Assembly (NCBI RefSeq): GCF_021044425.1
Contig: NZ_JAJNEC010000005.1
Location: forward strand, 1,488,001 to 1,552,000
Direction: 5' to 3'
Length of the DNA: 64,000 nucleotides
From: Niabella pedocola
Lineage (GTDB): Bacteria > Bacteroidota > Bacteroidia > Chitinophagales > Chitinophagaceae
The notes beneath the pieces were generated by a model. The model searched no databases. It was not told the DNA's origin and was given only the letters and a program-made list of their open reading frames with translations. The position numbers and the translations under genes were made by a program. Below are positions 41,193 to 49,927 of this stretch, in pieces (the first letter of the stretch is position 1; every line of letters starts with the position of its first letter).

Positions 41193-41819
41193 TCAGGCAG
41201 GTAAATTCAGGAATTTTCGCACCAGCGCCTCGGTTTCCGCACAGGCCTCTTCCAAGTCATCGTTTACCACCACTTTATTAAAATGGTTCATAAACGACAA
41301 CTCATACTCCGCTTTATTTAAACGGGTTTGCAGCGAGTCCTCGCTTTCGCTCCCCCTGGAAATCAGCCGTCTTCTTAACTCCTTTACGGAAGGCGGCTCA
41401 ATAAACACAGACAGGCTCTCTTTAGGATATTGCTGCTGCACATGAATGGCACCTTTAACATCAATATCCAGCAACGGGTATTTGTCTTTCTTCCACAACC
41501 GCTGCAATTCACTTTTCAGGGTGCCGTAGTATTTACCTTCGTATACCATTTCCCATTCTACAAACTCATTAGCCTTGATCTTTTTTGTAAACTCCGCCTC
41601 ACTGATAAAATAATAATCCCTGCCATCCACTTCCCCGGCCCGGGCAGCACGCGTGGCTGCAGAAATGGAAAAGGACAGCTGGGGTATTTTTTTTAATAAA
41701 TGATGTGTAATGGAAGTTTTCCCGGCACCCGACGGCGCAGTAAGAATAATAATTTTATGGTTTGCCTTTGCACCGGTAGCTACCGGAAAATATAAAAACG
41801 GCCGATTGGTAAATATCAT
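41193..41819 (-). CDS. gmk: Guanylate kinase
   Basis: A 208-residue GMP kinase. P-loop APSGAGKTSI starts near residue 28, followed by SISAATRAARAGEVDGRDYYF (the GMP-binding TTRxxRxGExxGxDY-type motif), the LLDIDVKGA Walker-B strand and SEDSLQTRLNKAEYEL. It makes GDP from GMP and ATP. The first ~20 residues before the P-loop strand are longer than in most family members and no internal ATG offers a shorter form; a non-ATG start cannot be excluded. Likely co-transcribed with the downstream CNNM gene, tatC and rpiB. Confidence 0.95.
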   Translation of the reverse strand: MIFTNRPFLYFPVATGAKANHKIIILTAPSGAGKTSITHHLLKKIPQLSFSISAATRAARAGEVDGRDYYFISEAEFTKKIKANEFVEWEMVYEGKYYGTLKSELQRLWKKDKYPLLDIDVKGAIHVQQQYPKESLSVFIEPPSVKELRRRLISRGSESEDSLQTRLNKAEYELSFMNHFNKVVVNDDLEEACAETEALVRKFLNLPA

Positions 41820-41849
41820 GCATCTGCAAAATACTAAATATTAGCGATC

Positions 41850-41928
41850 AGACAAATAATATCCCGTTCCCTGAAAACGGGATCAGCATACCTTTTACTT
41901 CCGGAAAAATTGGCCTGCAATTGCAGGC
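41850..41928 (-). terminator. Two hairpins after surA, probable terminator
   Basis: GCCTGCAATTGCAGGC (41913-41928) is a perfect 16-base palindrome 8 bp after the surA stop and is followed on the minus strand by AATTTTT. A second hairpin, ATCCCGTT (41861-41868) / AACGGGAT (41876-41883), follows with an AT-rich tail. Confidence 0.65.
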
Positions 41929-41936
41929 TGAGGCGA

Positions 41937-43337
41937 TTAGAACCCCCGGTTTTCGGTAGTCTGGTATTTCAGCAGACTGGGGCAGCCGCCGGCAGCATCC
42001 TTATCTACCAGGATATAAAATGTAGGAATCTTTTTCTGCAGCCATTTGTCCAGCTCCTGGTTCTTTTTTTGGCCCAACGCCATGTCTGCAATCTTGGCAT
42101 AGTCGTCGTTCAGGTTCAAACGGTGTGGTTCCGAACGGGATTTCAGGTACACCAGCCGTACGCCTTTTTTACCCTGGTCGTTGGTAAAGTTTACCGGCCG
42201 CGAGAGGTCGCCCACCTTCATATCCTTGATGGTGTTTACCATATCCTTATCCAACGCATCAATGTTTACATAGGTAGAACCATCCCGGTTTAAAACATAG
42301 GGACCATAATTTTTTACATTTTCATCATCGCTGTACTTGTAGGCCGCATCTTTAAAGCTGATCTTTTTGGCTTCGATTTCCGCATGAACGGAATCGAGTT
42401 TTAAGCGTGCTTCTTTTAACTCGTTTTCGGTAACCGGCGGAATGCGAAGGATCATTTTGATTTTGGCATTATCGCCGCGGCGGCTTATCTGCTGGATCAG
42501 GAAAAAACCGAACCGGTTCGATTTTACCGGCAACGATATTTCACCGGCTTTCAGGCGAAAAGCGGTAGAAAGGAATACCGGATCCCAGGTCGATTTATCA
42601 GAGCGGTTGATTTCATAAAGCCCCCCGCGTTCGCGGCTTCCCGGGTCTTCCGAAACCCGTTTTGCCAACGCATCAAAAGTGGTGGAACCCGATTCGATCT
42701 GCTTTTTATAATTCACCATCTCATTATAAATGTAGTCGTCCACATCCTTGGATGCCGAAGGCAGGATGGAGATCTGCCCTACTTCAAGCTCAGACTCCAG
42801 GAATGGCAGACTGTCTGCCGGTACTTTTTCAAAAAATGTTTTTACTTCTGTGGGCGTAATATGCACACCGCTAACCACTTTATTTTTCATGCGCTCGGCC
42901 AGCATCTGCTCTTTAATCAGCGGGCGTTGGTCGTCCTTTAACTGGTATACGGTTTTTCCCGCTACCGACTCCAGTTCAGCCTGGCTGCCGAATTGCTGAA
43001 TATAATAACGGATCTTCATATCCAGCTGCGCCTCCACCTCCTCATCGGTCAGTGGGATCGAATCCCGTTCGGCCTGCAATGCCAGGATCTTCGACAGCAT
43101 AATCTGCTCCATAATGATACAATTGGCATTAGGAGGAAGGGTCTCACCCCGGCGCGGCGCATCATTCAGTTCATTCTGAACATCTGAATTCAGGATGATC
43201 CGGTCGCCTACCACACCTATAATTTTATCAACAACCTGCTTGCTCGCCTGTCCCTGTGCGGTAACAAGCGTGGAAAATAAAATACCTACAGCAGCCAGTA
43301 TGCCTTTTACGGAAAAAAGACCTGTTCTTTTACTCAT
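41937..43337 (-). CDS. surA: SurA-type periplasmic peptidyl-prolyl isomerase
   Basis: A 466-residue periplasmic chaperone. The ATG at 43337 (MSKRTGLF) is preferred: a second ATG three codons upstream lies only 5 bp from a -7 promoter element. Signal peptide ends near VTAQGQ. The N-terminal chaperone domain starts VDKIIGVVGDRIILNSDVQN, as in SurA, and two parvulin domains follow: about residues 180-285 (FDALAKRVSEDPGSRERGG) and 290-390 (SFKDAAYKYSDDENVKNYG). It helps outer-membrane proteins fold during transit. Sequence between it and infB holds a terminator and its own promoter. Confidence 0.92.
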   Translation of the reverse strand: MSKRTGLFSVKGILAAVGILFSTLVTAQGQASKQVVDKIIGVVGDRIILNSDVQNELNDAPRRGETLPPNANCIIMEQIMLSKILALQAERDSIPLTDEEVEAQLDMKIRYYIQQFGSQAELESVAGKTVYQLKDDQRPLIKEQMLAERMKNKVVSGVHITPTEVKTFFEKVPADSLPFLESELEVGQISILPSASKDVDDYIYNEMVNYKKQIESGSTTFDALAKRVSEDPGSRERGGLYEINRSDKSTWDPVFLSTAFRLKAGEISLPVKSNRFGFFLIQQISRRGDNAKIKMILRIPPVTENELKEARLKLDSVHAEIEAKKISFKDAAYKYSDDENVKNYGPYVLNRDGSTYVNIDALDKDMVNTIKDMKVGDLSRPVNFTNDQGKKGVRLVYLKSRSEPHRLNLNDDYAKIADMALGQKKNQELDKWLQKKIPTFYILVDKDAAGGCPSLLKYQTTENRGF

Positions 43338-43350
43338 AATAAACATAGAT

Positions 43351-43358
43351 CAAAATTA
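43351..43358 (-). promoter_or_regulatory. -7 element of surA
   Basis: Read on the minus strand the site is TAATTTTG, an exact TAnnTTTG, 13 bp before the preferred ATG (43337). No clear TTTG at -33. Confidence 0.4.
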
Positions 43359-43430
43359 GCCTTGCCCGGGGCATCCTGCTCCAAACAGGGCTCTATTTAA
43401 CAAAAGTTTGTTGCCCCTTTCTGTGCAACG

Positions 43431-43463
43431 AAAAACACCAGCCGGCGTTCCGACTGATGTTTT
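43431..43463 (-). terminator. Rho-independent terminator after infB
   Basis: On the minus strand AAAACATCAGTCGG and CCGGCTGGTGTTTT pair (with G-U pairs) around AACG, followed by a short U-tract (A-run 43431-43435). It ends the rimP-nusA-infB unit. Confidence 0.75.
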
Positions 43464-43489
43464 ACCTGTATTTTACGATCCGGGATGAT

Positions 43490-46426
43490 TTATAAAGTAC
43501 GCTTCACTTCTTCCAGTTCGTACGCCTCTACTACATCACCAACCTTGATATCGTTGTAATTCTTTATCGTTAAACCACACTCCATGCCGGTCAGCACTTC
43601 CTTGGCATCGTCTTTAAAGCGCTTCAGAGAGCCCAGTTCCGCCACTGCATTTTCACCCGTGGGGTAGATTACGATACCATCGCGGATCACCCGAACCTTG
43701 TTATCGCGTTTGATACGGCCATCCAGTACAAAACATCCCGCAACCACAGCCTTATCAAATTTGAACACTTCACGGATCTCTACGTTACCCACAATCTTTT
43801 CTTTCATGGTGGGCTCCAGCATACCTTCCATCGCACTCTTCACTTCGTCGATTGCGGTGTAAATGATCGAGTACATCTTGATTTCGATGCCGGCATTGCT
43901 GGCCAGGTGAGATGCCTGCTGCGACGGGCGCACGTTAAAGGCGATCACAATGGCATCGGAAGCTTCCGCCAGCACGATATCACTTTCATTGATCTGACCT
44001 ACACCCTTATGAATCACATTTACAAGGATCTCTTCTGTAGAAAGTTTTTGTAACGAATCGCTCAGTGCTTCTACCGAACCATCCACGTCACCCTTAATAA
44101 TCACATTGAGTTCCTTAAAGTTGCCCAATGCCAGGCGACGGCCGATTTCATCCAGCGTAATATGCTTCTTGGTGCGCATACCCTGCTCGCGCAGGATCTG
44201 GGAGCGGCGGTTGGCAATGCTCTTGGCTTCTGATTCTTCTTCGTATACCTTGAACTTTTCACCTGCCTGAGGCGCACCGTTCAAGCCCAGCACTACTGCC
44301 GGAGCTGAAGGACCGGCGGCATCTTCACGTTTGTTCCGTTCATTGAACATCGCTTTCACACGACCGTAGTACTGACCACTCACGATCAGGTCACCCGGGC
44401 GCAGTGTTCCGTTCTCTACCAGCAATGTAGCCACATATCCGCGTCCTTTATCCAGGGTTGCTTCAATGATGGTACCCGTAGCTTCCCTGTCGGGATTGGC
44501 TTTCAGGTCCAGCAGCTCTGCTTCCAGTAATATCTTTTCCAGCAGCTTATCTACGTTCAAACCTTGTTTGGCACTCAGCTCCTGGCTTTGGAATTTTCCG
44601 CCCCATTCTTCCACCAGGATATTCATTTGCGATAACTGCTCATAAATCTTCTGGGGATTGGCACCGTCTTTATCAATTTTGTTAATGGCAAAGATCATAG
44701 GTACACCGGCAGCCTGTGCGTGACTGATCGCCTCTCTTGTTTGCGGCATCACCGCATCATCGGCGGCCACTACGATTACGGCAATATCGGTAACCTTGGC
44801 ACCACGGGCACGCATCGCTGTAAATGCTTCGTGACCCGGCGTATCCAGGAAGGTGATCTCTTTTCCATCGGCCACTTTTACACGGTACGCACCAATGTGC
44901 TGGGTGATACCCCCGGCCTCACCGGCTACCACGTTCGCATTCCGGATATAATCCAGCAGCGAGGTCTTACCGTGGTCTACGTGACCCATGATGGTCACGA
45001 TCGGACTTCTTGAAACGCGTTCTGTTTCGTCGTCTTCCTCATCGGCCTCCTCTTCCATTTCCATCTGCTGCTCCATATCAATAAAGGAAACATCGTATCC
45101 AAACTCACTGGCCACCAGTTCAATTACCTCCGCATCCAGACGCTGGTTGATCGACACCATGATACCCAGGCTCATACACTTGCTGATTACATCTGCAAAA
45201 CTTACATCCATCAGGCTTGCCAGCTCGCTTACGCTGATAAATTCTGTTACGCGTAATGTTTTATCAACACCTTCTTCCTCCATGGCTTCGGCCGCCTCGT
45301 TGCGTTTATCTCTACGCGCCTTGGCACGCATGCTTTTCTGCTTGTTACCACCACCGCCGCTCAGTTTTGCCTGTGTTTCACGGATCTTCTCCTGGATCTC
45401 TTTTTCATCGATCTGCTTCTCTTCGCGGTGTGGCCGGTGACGGTCTCTGAAGTTGCCGCCTTTTCCATGATGCCCGCCGCCGCCATGATGCTGGCCACCG
45501 CTGCGGCCACCCTGGCCCTGCTGTCCGCCACCACCAGTATGCGGTCTGCGCTGATCCGGATCTGCCTTCACTTCTTTCTTTTCGATCGGAATACGTTTCC
45601 GTTTCCGTTTTTCATCACGTTTCGGGCGCGTATCATTATCTACCGGCAATTCGATCTTACCCAGGATCTTCGGACCCTCGATCTTTTCTGCCTGGATATT
45701 GCTGATTTGTACTTCTGCCGGTTTTTCTTCTTCCACCGGAGGAGGCGTTTCCTTAACAGGCGCCTTTTCTTCCACCGGAGGTACTACTGCTACCGGCTCT
45801 TTGGGCGCTTCAACAGGCTCCTCAACTTTCTGCGGTGTGGCCTCTACTGCAGGCGTTTCTTTTTTAGCCGCCTTTTTCGGACGGGTAGAAAAATCGATCG
45901 CAGACAGATCAATCTTACTGATGATCTTTGGTCCGCCAATATCCCGCGTTGGCGCTTTTGCTACAGGCGCTTCTTCTTCAGGTGTTTCCGCCGGAGCTTC
46001 CGCCTCAGCAGGCTGCGGAGCAGGGGGTTCCGGCTCTGCTGCGATAGGGGCTTCCGCCTCTTTAACCGGAATTTCGGGCTCCGCCACAGGAGCGGGTTCC
46101 GCCACCGGTGACGGGGTTTCCGCAACCGGTTCTTCTTTCGTCGCCGGACGAACAGCCGGTTTTGGCGACTCTTCCTCCTCGCGACGCTTTTTATTCTCGC
46201 CACCCAGTCCTTTTGGTAAGTCAACCTGGTCGCTGATGATCTTTGCGGCCTTGTCTCCATGAAATCCCTGTTGCAGGGCAAGATACATGGCATCGGTCAG
46301 CTTAGTGGAAGGCTTTAAATCATCCCGCTCAAAACCTTTGCCTACTAAGAACTCAACAAGGGTATCCTGGCCGATGTTAAATTCCTTAGCCGCTTGTAAT
46401 AATCTTGGAAGTTTCTTTTCTACCAT
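43490..46426 (-). CDS. infB: Translation initiation factor IF-2
   Basis: A 978-residue GTPase. The N-terminal IF2_N helix domain (1-60) is followed by about 350 residues of low-complexity Pro/Glu/Ala/Val-rich sequence, a Lys/Arg-rich stretch and a Gly/His-rich patch (GGGGQQGQGGRSGGQHHGGG at ~301-320). The GTPase domain begins at about residue 475: G1 GHVDHGKTS, G3 DTPGHEAF, G4 NKID. Domains II, III and the C-terminal fMet-tRNA-binding domain (LTGMECGLTIKNYNDIKVGD) follow. It brings initiator tRNA to the ribosome. Third gene of the rimP operon, 88 bp after nusA. Confidence 0.97.
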   Translation of the reverse strand: MVEKKLPRLLQAAKEFNIGQDTLVEFLVGKGFERDDLKPSTKLTDAMYLALQQGFHGDKAAKIISDQVDLPKGLGGENKKRREEEESPKPAVRPATKEEPVAETPSPVAEPAPVAEPEIPVKEAEAPIAAEPEPPAPQPAEAEAPAETPEEEAPVAKAPTRDIGGPKIISKIDLSAIDFSTRPKKAAKKETPAVEATPQKVEEPVEAPKEPVAVVPPVEEKAPVKETPPPVEEEKPAEVQISNIQAEKIEGPKILGKIELPVDNDTRPKRDEKRKRKRIPIEKKEVKADPDQRRPHTGGGGQQGQGGRSGGQHHGGGGHHGKGGNFRDRHRPHREEKQIDEKEIQEKIRETQAKLSGGGGNKQKSMRAKARRDKRNEAAEAMEEEGVDKTLRVTEFISVSELASLMDVSFADVISKCMSLGIMVSINQRLDAEVIELVASEFGYDVSFIDMEQQMEMEEEADEEDDETERVSRSPIVTIMGHVDHGKTSLLDYIRNANVVAGEAGGITQHIGAYRVKVADGKEITFLDTPGHEAFTAMRARGAKVTDIAVIVVAADDAVMPQTREAISHAQAAGVPMIFAINKIDKDGANPQKIYEQLSQMNILVEEWGGKFQSQELSAKQGLNVDKLLEKILLEAELLDLKANPDREATGTIIEATLDKGRGYVATLLVENGTLRPGDLIVSGQYYGRVKAMFNERNKREDAAGPSAPAVVLGLNGAPQAGEKFKVYEEESEAKSIANRRSQILREQGMRTKKHITLDEIGRRLALGNFKELNVIIKGDVDGSVEALSDSLQKLSTEEILVNVIHKGVGQINESDIVLAEASDAIVIAFNVRPSQQASHLASNAGIEIKMYSIIYTAIDEVKSAMEGMLEPTMKEKIVGNVEIREVFKFDKAVVAGCFVLDGRIKRDNKVRVIRDGIVIYPTGENAVAELGSLKRFKDDAKEVLTGMECGLTIKNYNDIKVGDVVEAYELEEVKRTL

Positions 46427-46514
46427 AAAATTTTTTATCCCTTATTCCGCTTTTTAGCGGAACGTTTTGTTTATCATTCACACCAATTCCTTTAATGAAG
46501 CCCGGGTAGCTTCA

Positions 46515-47762
46515 TTATTCCCGCTCCAGTTCTTCTTGTAAAATTTTCCGAACGTCGTCAACTGTTTCTTTTTCCAGGTCGGCTCTCTTTTCAAGTTCGC
46601 TGGGCGACATCCGCAGTACGCTGCGTGCCGTATCACATCCGATTTTCTTTAATGCATCAATGACCCACTCATCAATTTCATCCGCAAACTCTTCCAGGTC
46701 CACATCAAATTCTTCCTCTTCATCCTCGGTATCCCGGTACACATCCAGCTCATAGCCGGTAAGGTCTGAAGCCAGTTTAATGTTCACCCCTCTTTTACCA
46801 ATGGCCAGCGACACCTGGTCGGGCTTCAAAAAAATGCTGGCGTGCTTGCCTTCCTGGTCCAGGCTCATGCTGGTAATTTTTGCAGGGGTCAGCGAGCGCT
46901 GGATCAGCAACTGTATATTGGTGGTATAGTTGATTACATCAATGTTCTCATTTTTCAATTCCCGTACGATGCCATGGATCCGGCTTCCCTTCATACCCAC
47001 GCAGGCACCCACCGGGTCAATCCGGTCGTCATAGGACTCTACTGCTACTTTTGCTCTTTCACCTGGTTCACGAACGATCTTTTTAATCGTGATCAAACCG
47101 TCAAAGATCTCCGGCACTTCAATTTCCAGCAGCTTTGCAAGAAAATCGGGTGAGGTCCGGGAAAGGATGATTACCGGGTTATTGTTCTTCAGATCCACCC
47201 GGATCACCACAGCGCGGATGTTTTCGCCCTTTTTAAAATAGTCCTGCGGTATTTGTTCGCTCTTGGGAAGGATCAGTTCATTGCCTTCTTCATCCAGCAG
47301 CAGGATTTCTTTTTTCCATACCTGGTACACCTCAGCACTGATGATTTCACCGATCCGATCTTCGTACTTCTTTGCCAACACATTTTTCTTCAGATCGCTG
47401 ATCCGCCCGGCCAGTGTTTGTTTGGCAGCCAGGATGGCCCTGCGGCCAAAATCGATCAGATCGATTTCTTCGTACAGGTCTTCACCCACTTCATAATCCG
47501 GCTCCAGTTTCACAGCCTCCGAATACGCCACCTGGGCCAACGGATCTTCTACCTCCCCGTCTTCCACGATGGTACGGTGCCTTACGATTTCCAGGTCTCC
47601 TTTCTCCGCGTTCACGATCACATCAAAGTTGTCATCGCTGCCGTATTTTTTACGGAGCAATGTTTTAAATACATCCTCAACAACTTTCATCATTGTAGGA
47701 CGATCTATATTTTCTGCATCTTTAAAATCCTGGAATGCCTCAATTAAATTAATACTTGCCAT
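46515..47762 (-). CDS. nusA: Transcription termination/antitermination factor NusA
   Basis: A 415-residue NusA: N-terminal RNA-polymerase-binding domain (1-135), S1 domain (~136-205, IGEIISAEVYQVWKKEILLL), then two KH domains with VEPGERAKVAVESYD-type KH entry (VREPGERAKVAVESYDDRID), GACVGMKGSRIHGIVREL and SLAIGKRGVNIKLASDL. The C-terminus is an acidic linker (TEDEEEEFDVDLEEF) plus one helix-hairpin-helix repeat, shorter than the doubled acidic repeat of E. coli. It governs pausing and termination, which makes the hairpin in the operon leader a possible self-control point. 50 bp after rimP. Confidence 0.97.
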   Translation of the reverse strand: MASINLIEAFQDFKDAENIDRPTMMKVVEDVFKTLLRKKYGSDDNFDVIVNAEKGDLEIVRHRTIVEDGEVEDPLAQVAYSEAVKLEPDYEVGEDLYEEIDLIDFGRRAILAAKQTLAGRISDLKKNVLAKKYEDRIGEIISAEVYQVWKKEILLLDEEGNELILPKSEQIPQDYFKKGENIRAVVIRVDLKNNNPVIILSRTSPDFLAKLLEIEVPEIFDGLITIKKIVREPGERAKVAVESYDDRIDPVGACVGMKGSRIHGIVRELKNENIDVINYTTNIQLLIQRSLTPAKITSMSLDQEGKHASIFLKPDQVSLAIGKRGVNIKLASDLTGYELDVYRDTEDEEEEFDVDLEEFADEIDEWVIDALKKIGCDTARSVLRMSPSELEKRADLEKETVDDVRKILQEELERE

Positions 47763-47812
47763 AGTGAAGTACGATTTACCTTAGTGAAATCACAGCCCCT
47801 GAGCTGTTACTT

Positions 47813-48283
47813 TTAAAATTTAATTTGAATTTTTGTTGTTTTAATTGTTTCCAATAAAATAGTGTGCGCCGTTTTTTCCATCTTTTTGCCGCGCCCGCTG
47901 GTGGTTTCCACCACAATGGCGTCGTCGTTTACAGCTAACAGCGTTCCTTCTGTTTTTTGGCCATCCAGTTGCAATACTTCCACATTGCGGCCGGTATTTT
48001 TTATATACTGCCGGTGTAGTTTTAACGGCTCATCCAGTCCGGGAGATGATATCTCCAGGGAAAAATCGCCGTCGGGGAACAAATCTTCTTCTTCAATCTG
48101 CTTATACAATGCCCGGTTGTATTTTACCAGGTCATCGATCCCCACACCATTGTCACCATCAATAAATATCTTAAAGTTATTGGTAGGCTTTATGCGGATG
48201 TCTACTAAAAAATGAGACGGGTTTCCCACCAGCAACGCAACTACTTTTTCCTGTAAATTTTGAATTATTGCCTCCTTATCCAT
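47813..48283 (-). CDS. rimP: Ribosome maturation factor RimP
   Basis: A 156-residue protein with the two RimP domains: N-terminal alpha-beta domain (HFLVDIRIKPTNNFKIFIDG, the conserved FSLEISSPGLDEPLKLHRQY at ~95-114) and C-terminal SH3-like domain (GTLLAVNDDAIVVET). It acts in late assembly of the 30S subunit. It is the first gene of rimP-nusA-infB, the arrangement known from many bacteria. Its leader has an exact -7 element and a terminator-like hairpin (separate entries). Confidence 0.95.
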   Translation of the reverse strand: MDKEAIIQNLQEKVVALLVGNPSHFLVDIRIKPTNNFKIFIDGDNGVGIDDLVKYNRALYKQIEEEDLFPDGDFSLEISSPGLDEPLKLHRQYIKNTGRNVEVLQLDGQKTEGTLLAVNDDAIVVETTSGRGKKMEKTAHTILLETIKTTKIQIKF

Positions 48284-48290
48284 ATTTCTG

Positions 48291-48320
48291 AAAAAAGAAG
48301 AAGGGAACGCCTCCGTTCCC
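48291..48320 (-). promoter_or_regulatory. Terminator-like hairpin in the rimP-nusA-infB leader
   Basis: GGGAACG (48303-48309) and CGTTCCC (48314-48320) form a perfect stem with a 4-base loop. On the minus strand it is followed by TTCTTCTTTTTT (48291-48302) and, 7 bp later, by the rimP ATG. Because the promoter match lies upstream of it, it would act inside the operon leader, as an attenuator. Confidence 0.6.
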
Positions 48321-48339
48321 TCTGTCTCCTTTTCTGCGG

Positions 48340-48370
48340 CAAAATTAAGACAATTGCAGCAAAAAGCGAA
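48340..48370 (-). promoter_or_regulatory. Promoter of the rimP-nusA-infB operon
   Basis: On the minus strand: -33 TTCG (48367-48370, 3 of 4 bases), 19-bp spacer, -7 TAATTTTG (48340-48347, exact). This is the best complete Bacteroidota-type promoter I see in the window. The transcript would start near 48334. Confidence 0.5.
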
Positions 48371-48507
48371 GTTTTTGCAGGTATTTTCTCAATAAAGCAG
48401 CAGGAACATTTGTTACCACTCCGGGAATTGTCTAAAAAGCCGCCCTTCCACAACAATTTTACGGCTACAGCGTTATTTCTGTGTAATTTAGTACCATATT
48501 TTAGCAC

Positions 48508-48744
48508 ATGTCTGTTATCTTATACGCCTTATTGTTTTTTTTCCTGTACAACCTGATTGTAAAAGTGGTGTTGCCGGTATACCGTACTACCCGCCAGATC
48601 AAAAAACAATTCTCCCAGATGAAACAACAATTCCAGCAGCCGGAAGCGGCCACGCAGCCAGGCAGAACCGCATCGCAAACACCGCCGCCTCCGAAAAGCG
48701 GATCCAAGCTGGGTGAGTATATCGACTTTGAAGAAGTGAAATAA
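48508..48744 (+). CDS. DUF4834 family small membrane protein
   Basis: A 78-residue protein with one N-terminal membrane helix (VILYALLFFFLYNLIVKVVL), a basic linker TTRQIKKQF, a Gln-rich stretch (SQMKQQFQQPEAATQ), a Pro-rich stretch and the conserved end LGEYIDFEEVK. The pattern fits the Bacteroidota family DUF4834, which has no known function. It is divergent from rimP, and its stop abuts the convergent NTF2-like gene. Confidence 0.85.
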   Translation: MSVILYALLFFFLYNLIVKVVLPVYRTTRQIKKQFSQMKQQFQQPEAATQPGRTASQTPPPPKSGSKLGEYIDFEEVK

Positions 48745-49170
48745 TTAGCTGCTGTGATCCTGGATGATCTTCCAGTTTCCGGCGATCTTCTTAAAAACCA
48801 GGGTAAAATGACCATCAAGGTCGCCCATTTTCCGGGAAAGTTGCCATTTCCCTACCACATTATAAAAACCGGGTCCCAGGGGTTGTACCTTCAGCAGCGT
48901 AAACTTCAGTTGCCCCATTTCATCTCTTGAAGGATAGGCTTTCCGGTAATGATCGAGTGTTTGCTGCCAGCCATAAGTAACGCCCTTTTTGCCTACAAAT
49001 AACAGGGAATCATTTTTCCAGTACGTATCCATAAATGCTTCCAGGTTTCCCTGGTTCCAGGCCGTAGTTTGCTGCTCCATTACTGCCTGTATTTTCTGCA
49101 CATCACCCGGCTGCGCCCGGAAGCCTGTAAATGCGATGCAGAATAAAATAAGGAAACTGTATTTATTCAT
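48745..49170 (-). CDS. Secreted NTF2-like (SnoaL/DUF4440) protein
   Basis: A 141-residue protein: signal peptide YSFLILFCIAFTGFRAQ and a single cone-shaped NTF2-like domain. VMEQQTTAWNQGNLEAFMDTYW is the usual first helix, followed by LLFVGKKGVTYGWQQTLDHY and the C-terminal strand GHFTLVFKKIAGNWKIIQDHSS. The family includes isomerases and ligand-binding proteins; nothing here fixes a substrate. Its stop codon directly adjoins that of DUF4834 on the other strand. Confidence 0.87.
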   Translation of the reverse strand: MNKYSFLILFCIAFTGFRAQPGDVQKIQAVMEQQTTAWNQGNLEAFMDTYWKNDSLLFVGKKGVTYGWQQTLDHYRKAYPSRDEMGQLKFTLLKVQPLGPGFYNVVGKWQLSRKMGDLDGHFTLVFKKIAGNWKIIQDHSS

Positions 49171-49404
49171 AACTCGTTGGATTCTTTAATCGCTAAATCC
49201 ATTCAAAGTTATCATACCCGGATCAATACCGGTACTGTTTATTTCACGTTTAAAGTTTCAGGCAGGCATCCTTTAATGCTTGTGGAGTATTGGTTATTTT
49301 AAATTCCCGAAGGGGAAGCGCTTCAGGTTAGATCCGGCTTGATATTTAACGCTCTGCTTTTACGGGCTCAAAGCTCAATTCTCGAATCTCAAATCTGACC
49401 GCCA

Positions 49405-49806
49405 CTAATAATGATCATGGTCACAATCATCGGCGTGTGCGTGATTATGATTCCGGCAGTACCGGTAGTTGACGATATGTGCCGATATGATAAAAACAAC
49501 CGCGGGAATCAATAACAGCGCATGATATTGAAGATATACCTGCTTCAGCACTAAAAAGAAAATACCCGTTGCAAACAGCAACAGCGGCAGTTTTTTATGG
49601 TGATGATACTTATAACCATGCCGCAGTGAATACACACCAATCACAAAGGCGAGGGCGATCATTCCCAATTCAAAAGCCACATTTTCAATGATATTGACCC
49701 CAAAAAGCGGAAGACTTGCCATAAACAAAGGCAAAACTGCGCAATGAATGGCACAAATCACCGAAGCAGAAATGCCCAGGGCATCCCAATTAATTTTTGA
49801 CCGCAT
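49405..49806 (-). CDS. MerC domain membrane protein
   Basis: A 133-residue inner-membrane protein with four helices. The first helix has the MerC metal motif SVICAIHCAVLPLF (paired cysteines with His), and the C-terminus is a His/Asp/Cys-rich tail (CRNHNHAHADDCDHDHY) fit to bind zinc, copper or nickel. MerC was first described in mercury uptake, but Bacteroidota members usually lie beside Fur-family genes rather than mer operons. Here it is divergent from SCO and Fur across a perfect palindrome, so metal-controlled expression is likely. The metal is not determined. Confidence 0.88.
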   Translation of the reverse strand: MRSKINWDALGISASVICAIHCAVLPLFMASLPLFGVNIIENVAFELGMIALAFVIGVYSLRHGYKYHHHKKLPLLLFATGIFFLVLKQVYLQYHALLLIPAVVFIISAHIVNYRYCRNHNHAHADDCDHDHY

Positions 49807-49927
49807 GTTGCAAAATTATAAAAAAAGAAACATTGTTGCAAATATTTGCCATACTTCTTCTGGAATAAACGTTTTCGGACGTTAATTGTTAAACTGTTGG
49901 AATAACTTTGCACTTTAATTTTCAATA
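49807..49927. promoter_or_regulatory. merC / SCO-fur divergent promoter with a perfect 12-base palindrome
   Basis: GCAAATATTTGC at 49838-49849 is its own reverse complement. GTTGCAAAATTAT at 49808-49820 and GTTGCAAATATTT at 49835-49847 are two similar half-sites, the first next to the merC start. An exact -7 element TAACTTTG (49903-49910) lies 17 bp before the SCO start. The palindrome is a good candidate operator for the Fur-family protein encoded here. Confidence 0.5.

Noticed and set aside
45428..46262. Long plus-strand frames opposite infB, rich in Arg, Phe, Ser and Ala
   Set aside because: They mirror the repetitive Pro/Glu/Ala-rich N-terminal region of IF-2. Composition is extreme and no start or family signal supports them.
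49405..49806. Mercury resistance operon
   Set aside because: Only a MerC-type protein is present; there is no MerR, MerA, MerP or MerT. Neighbours (SCO, Fur-family) point to ordinary metal homeostasis.
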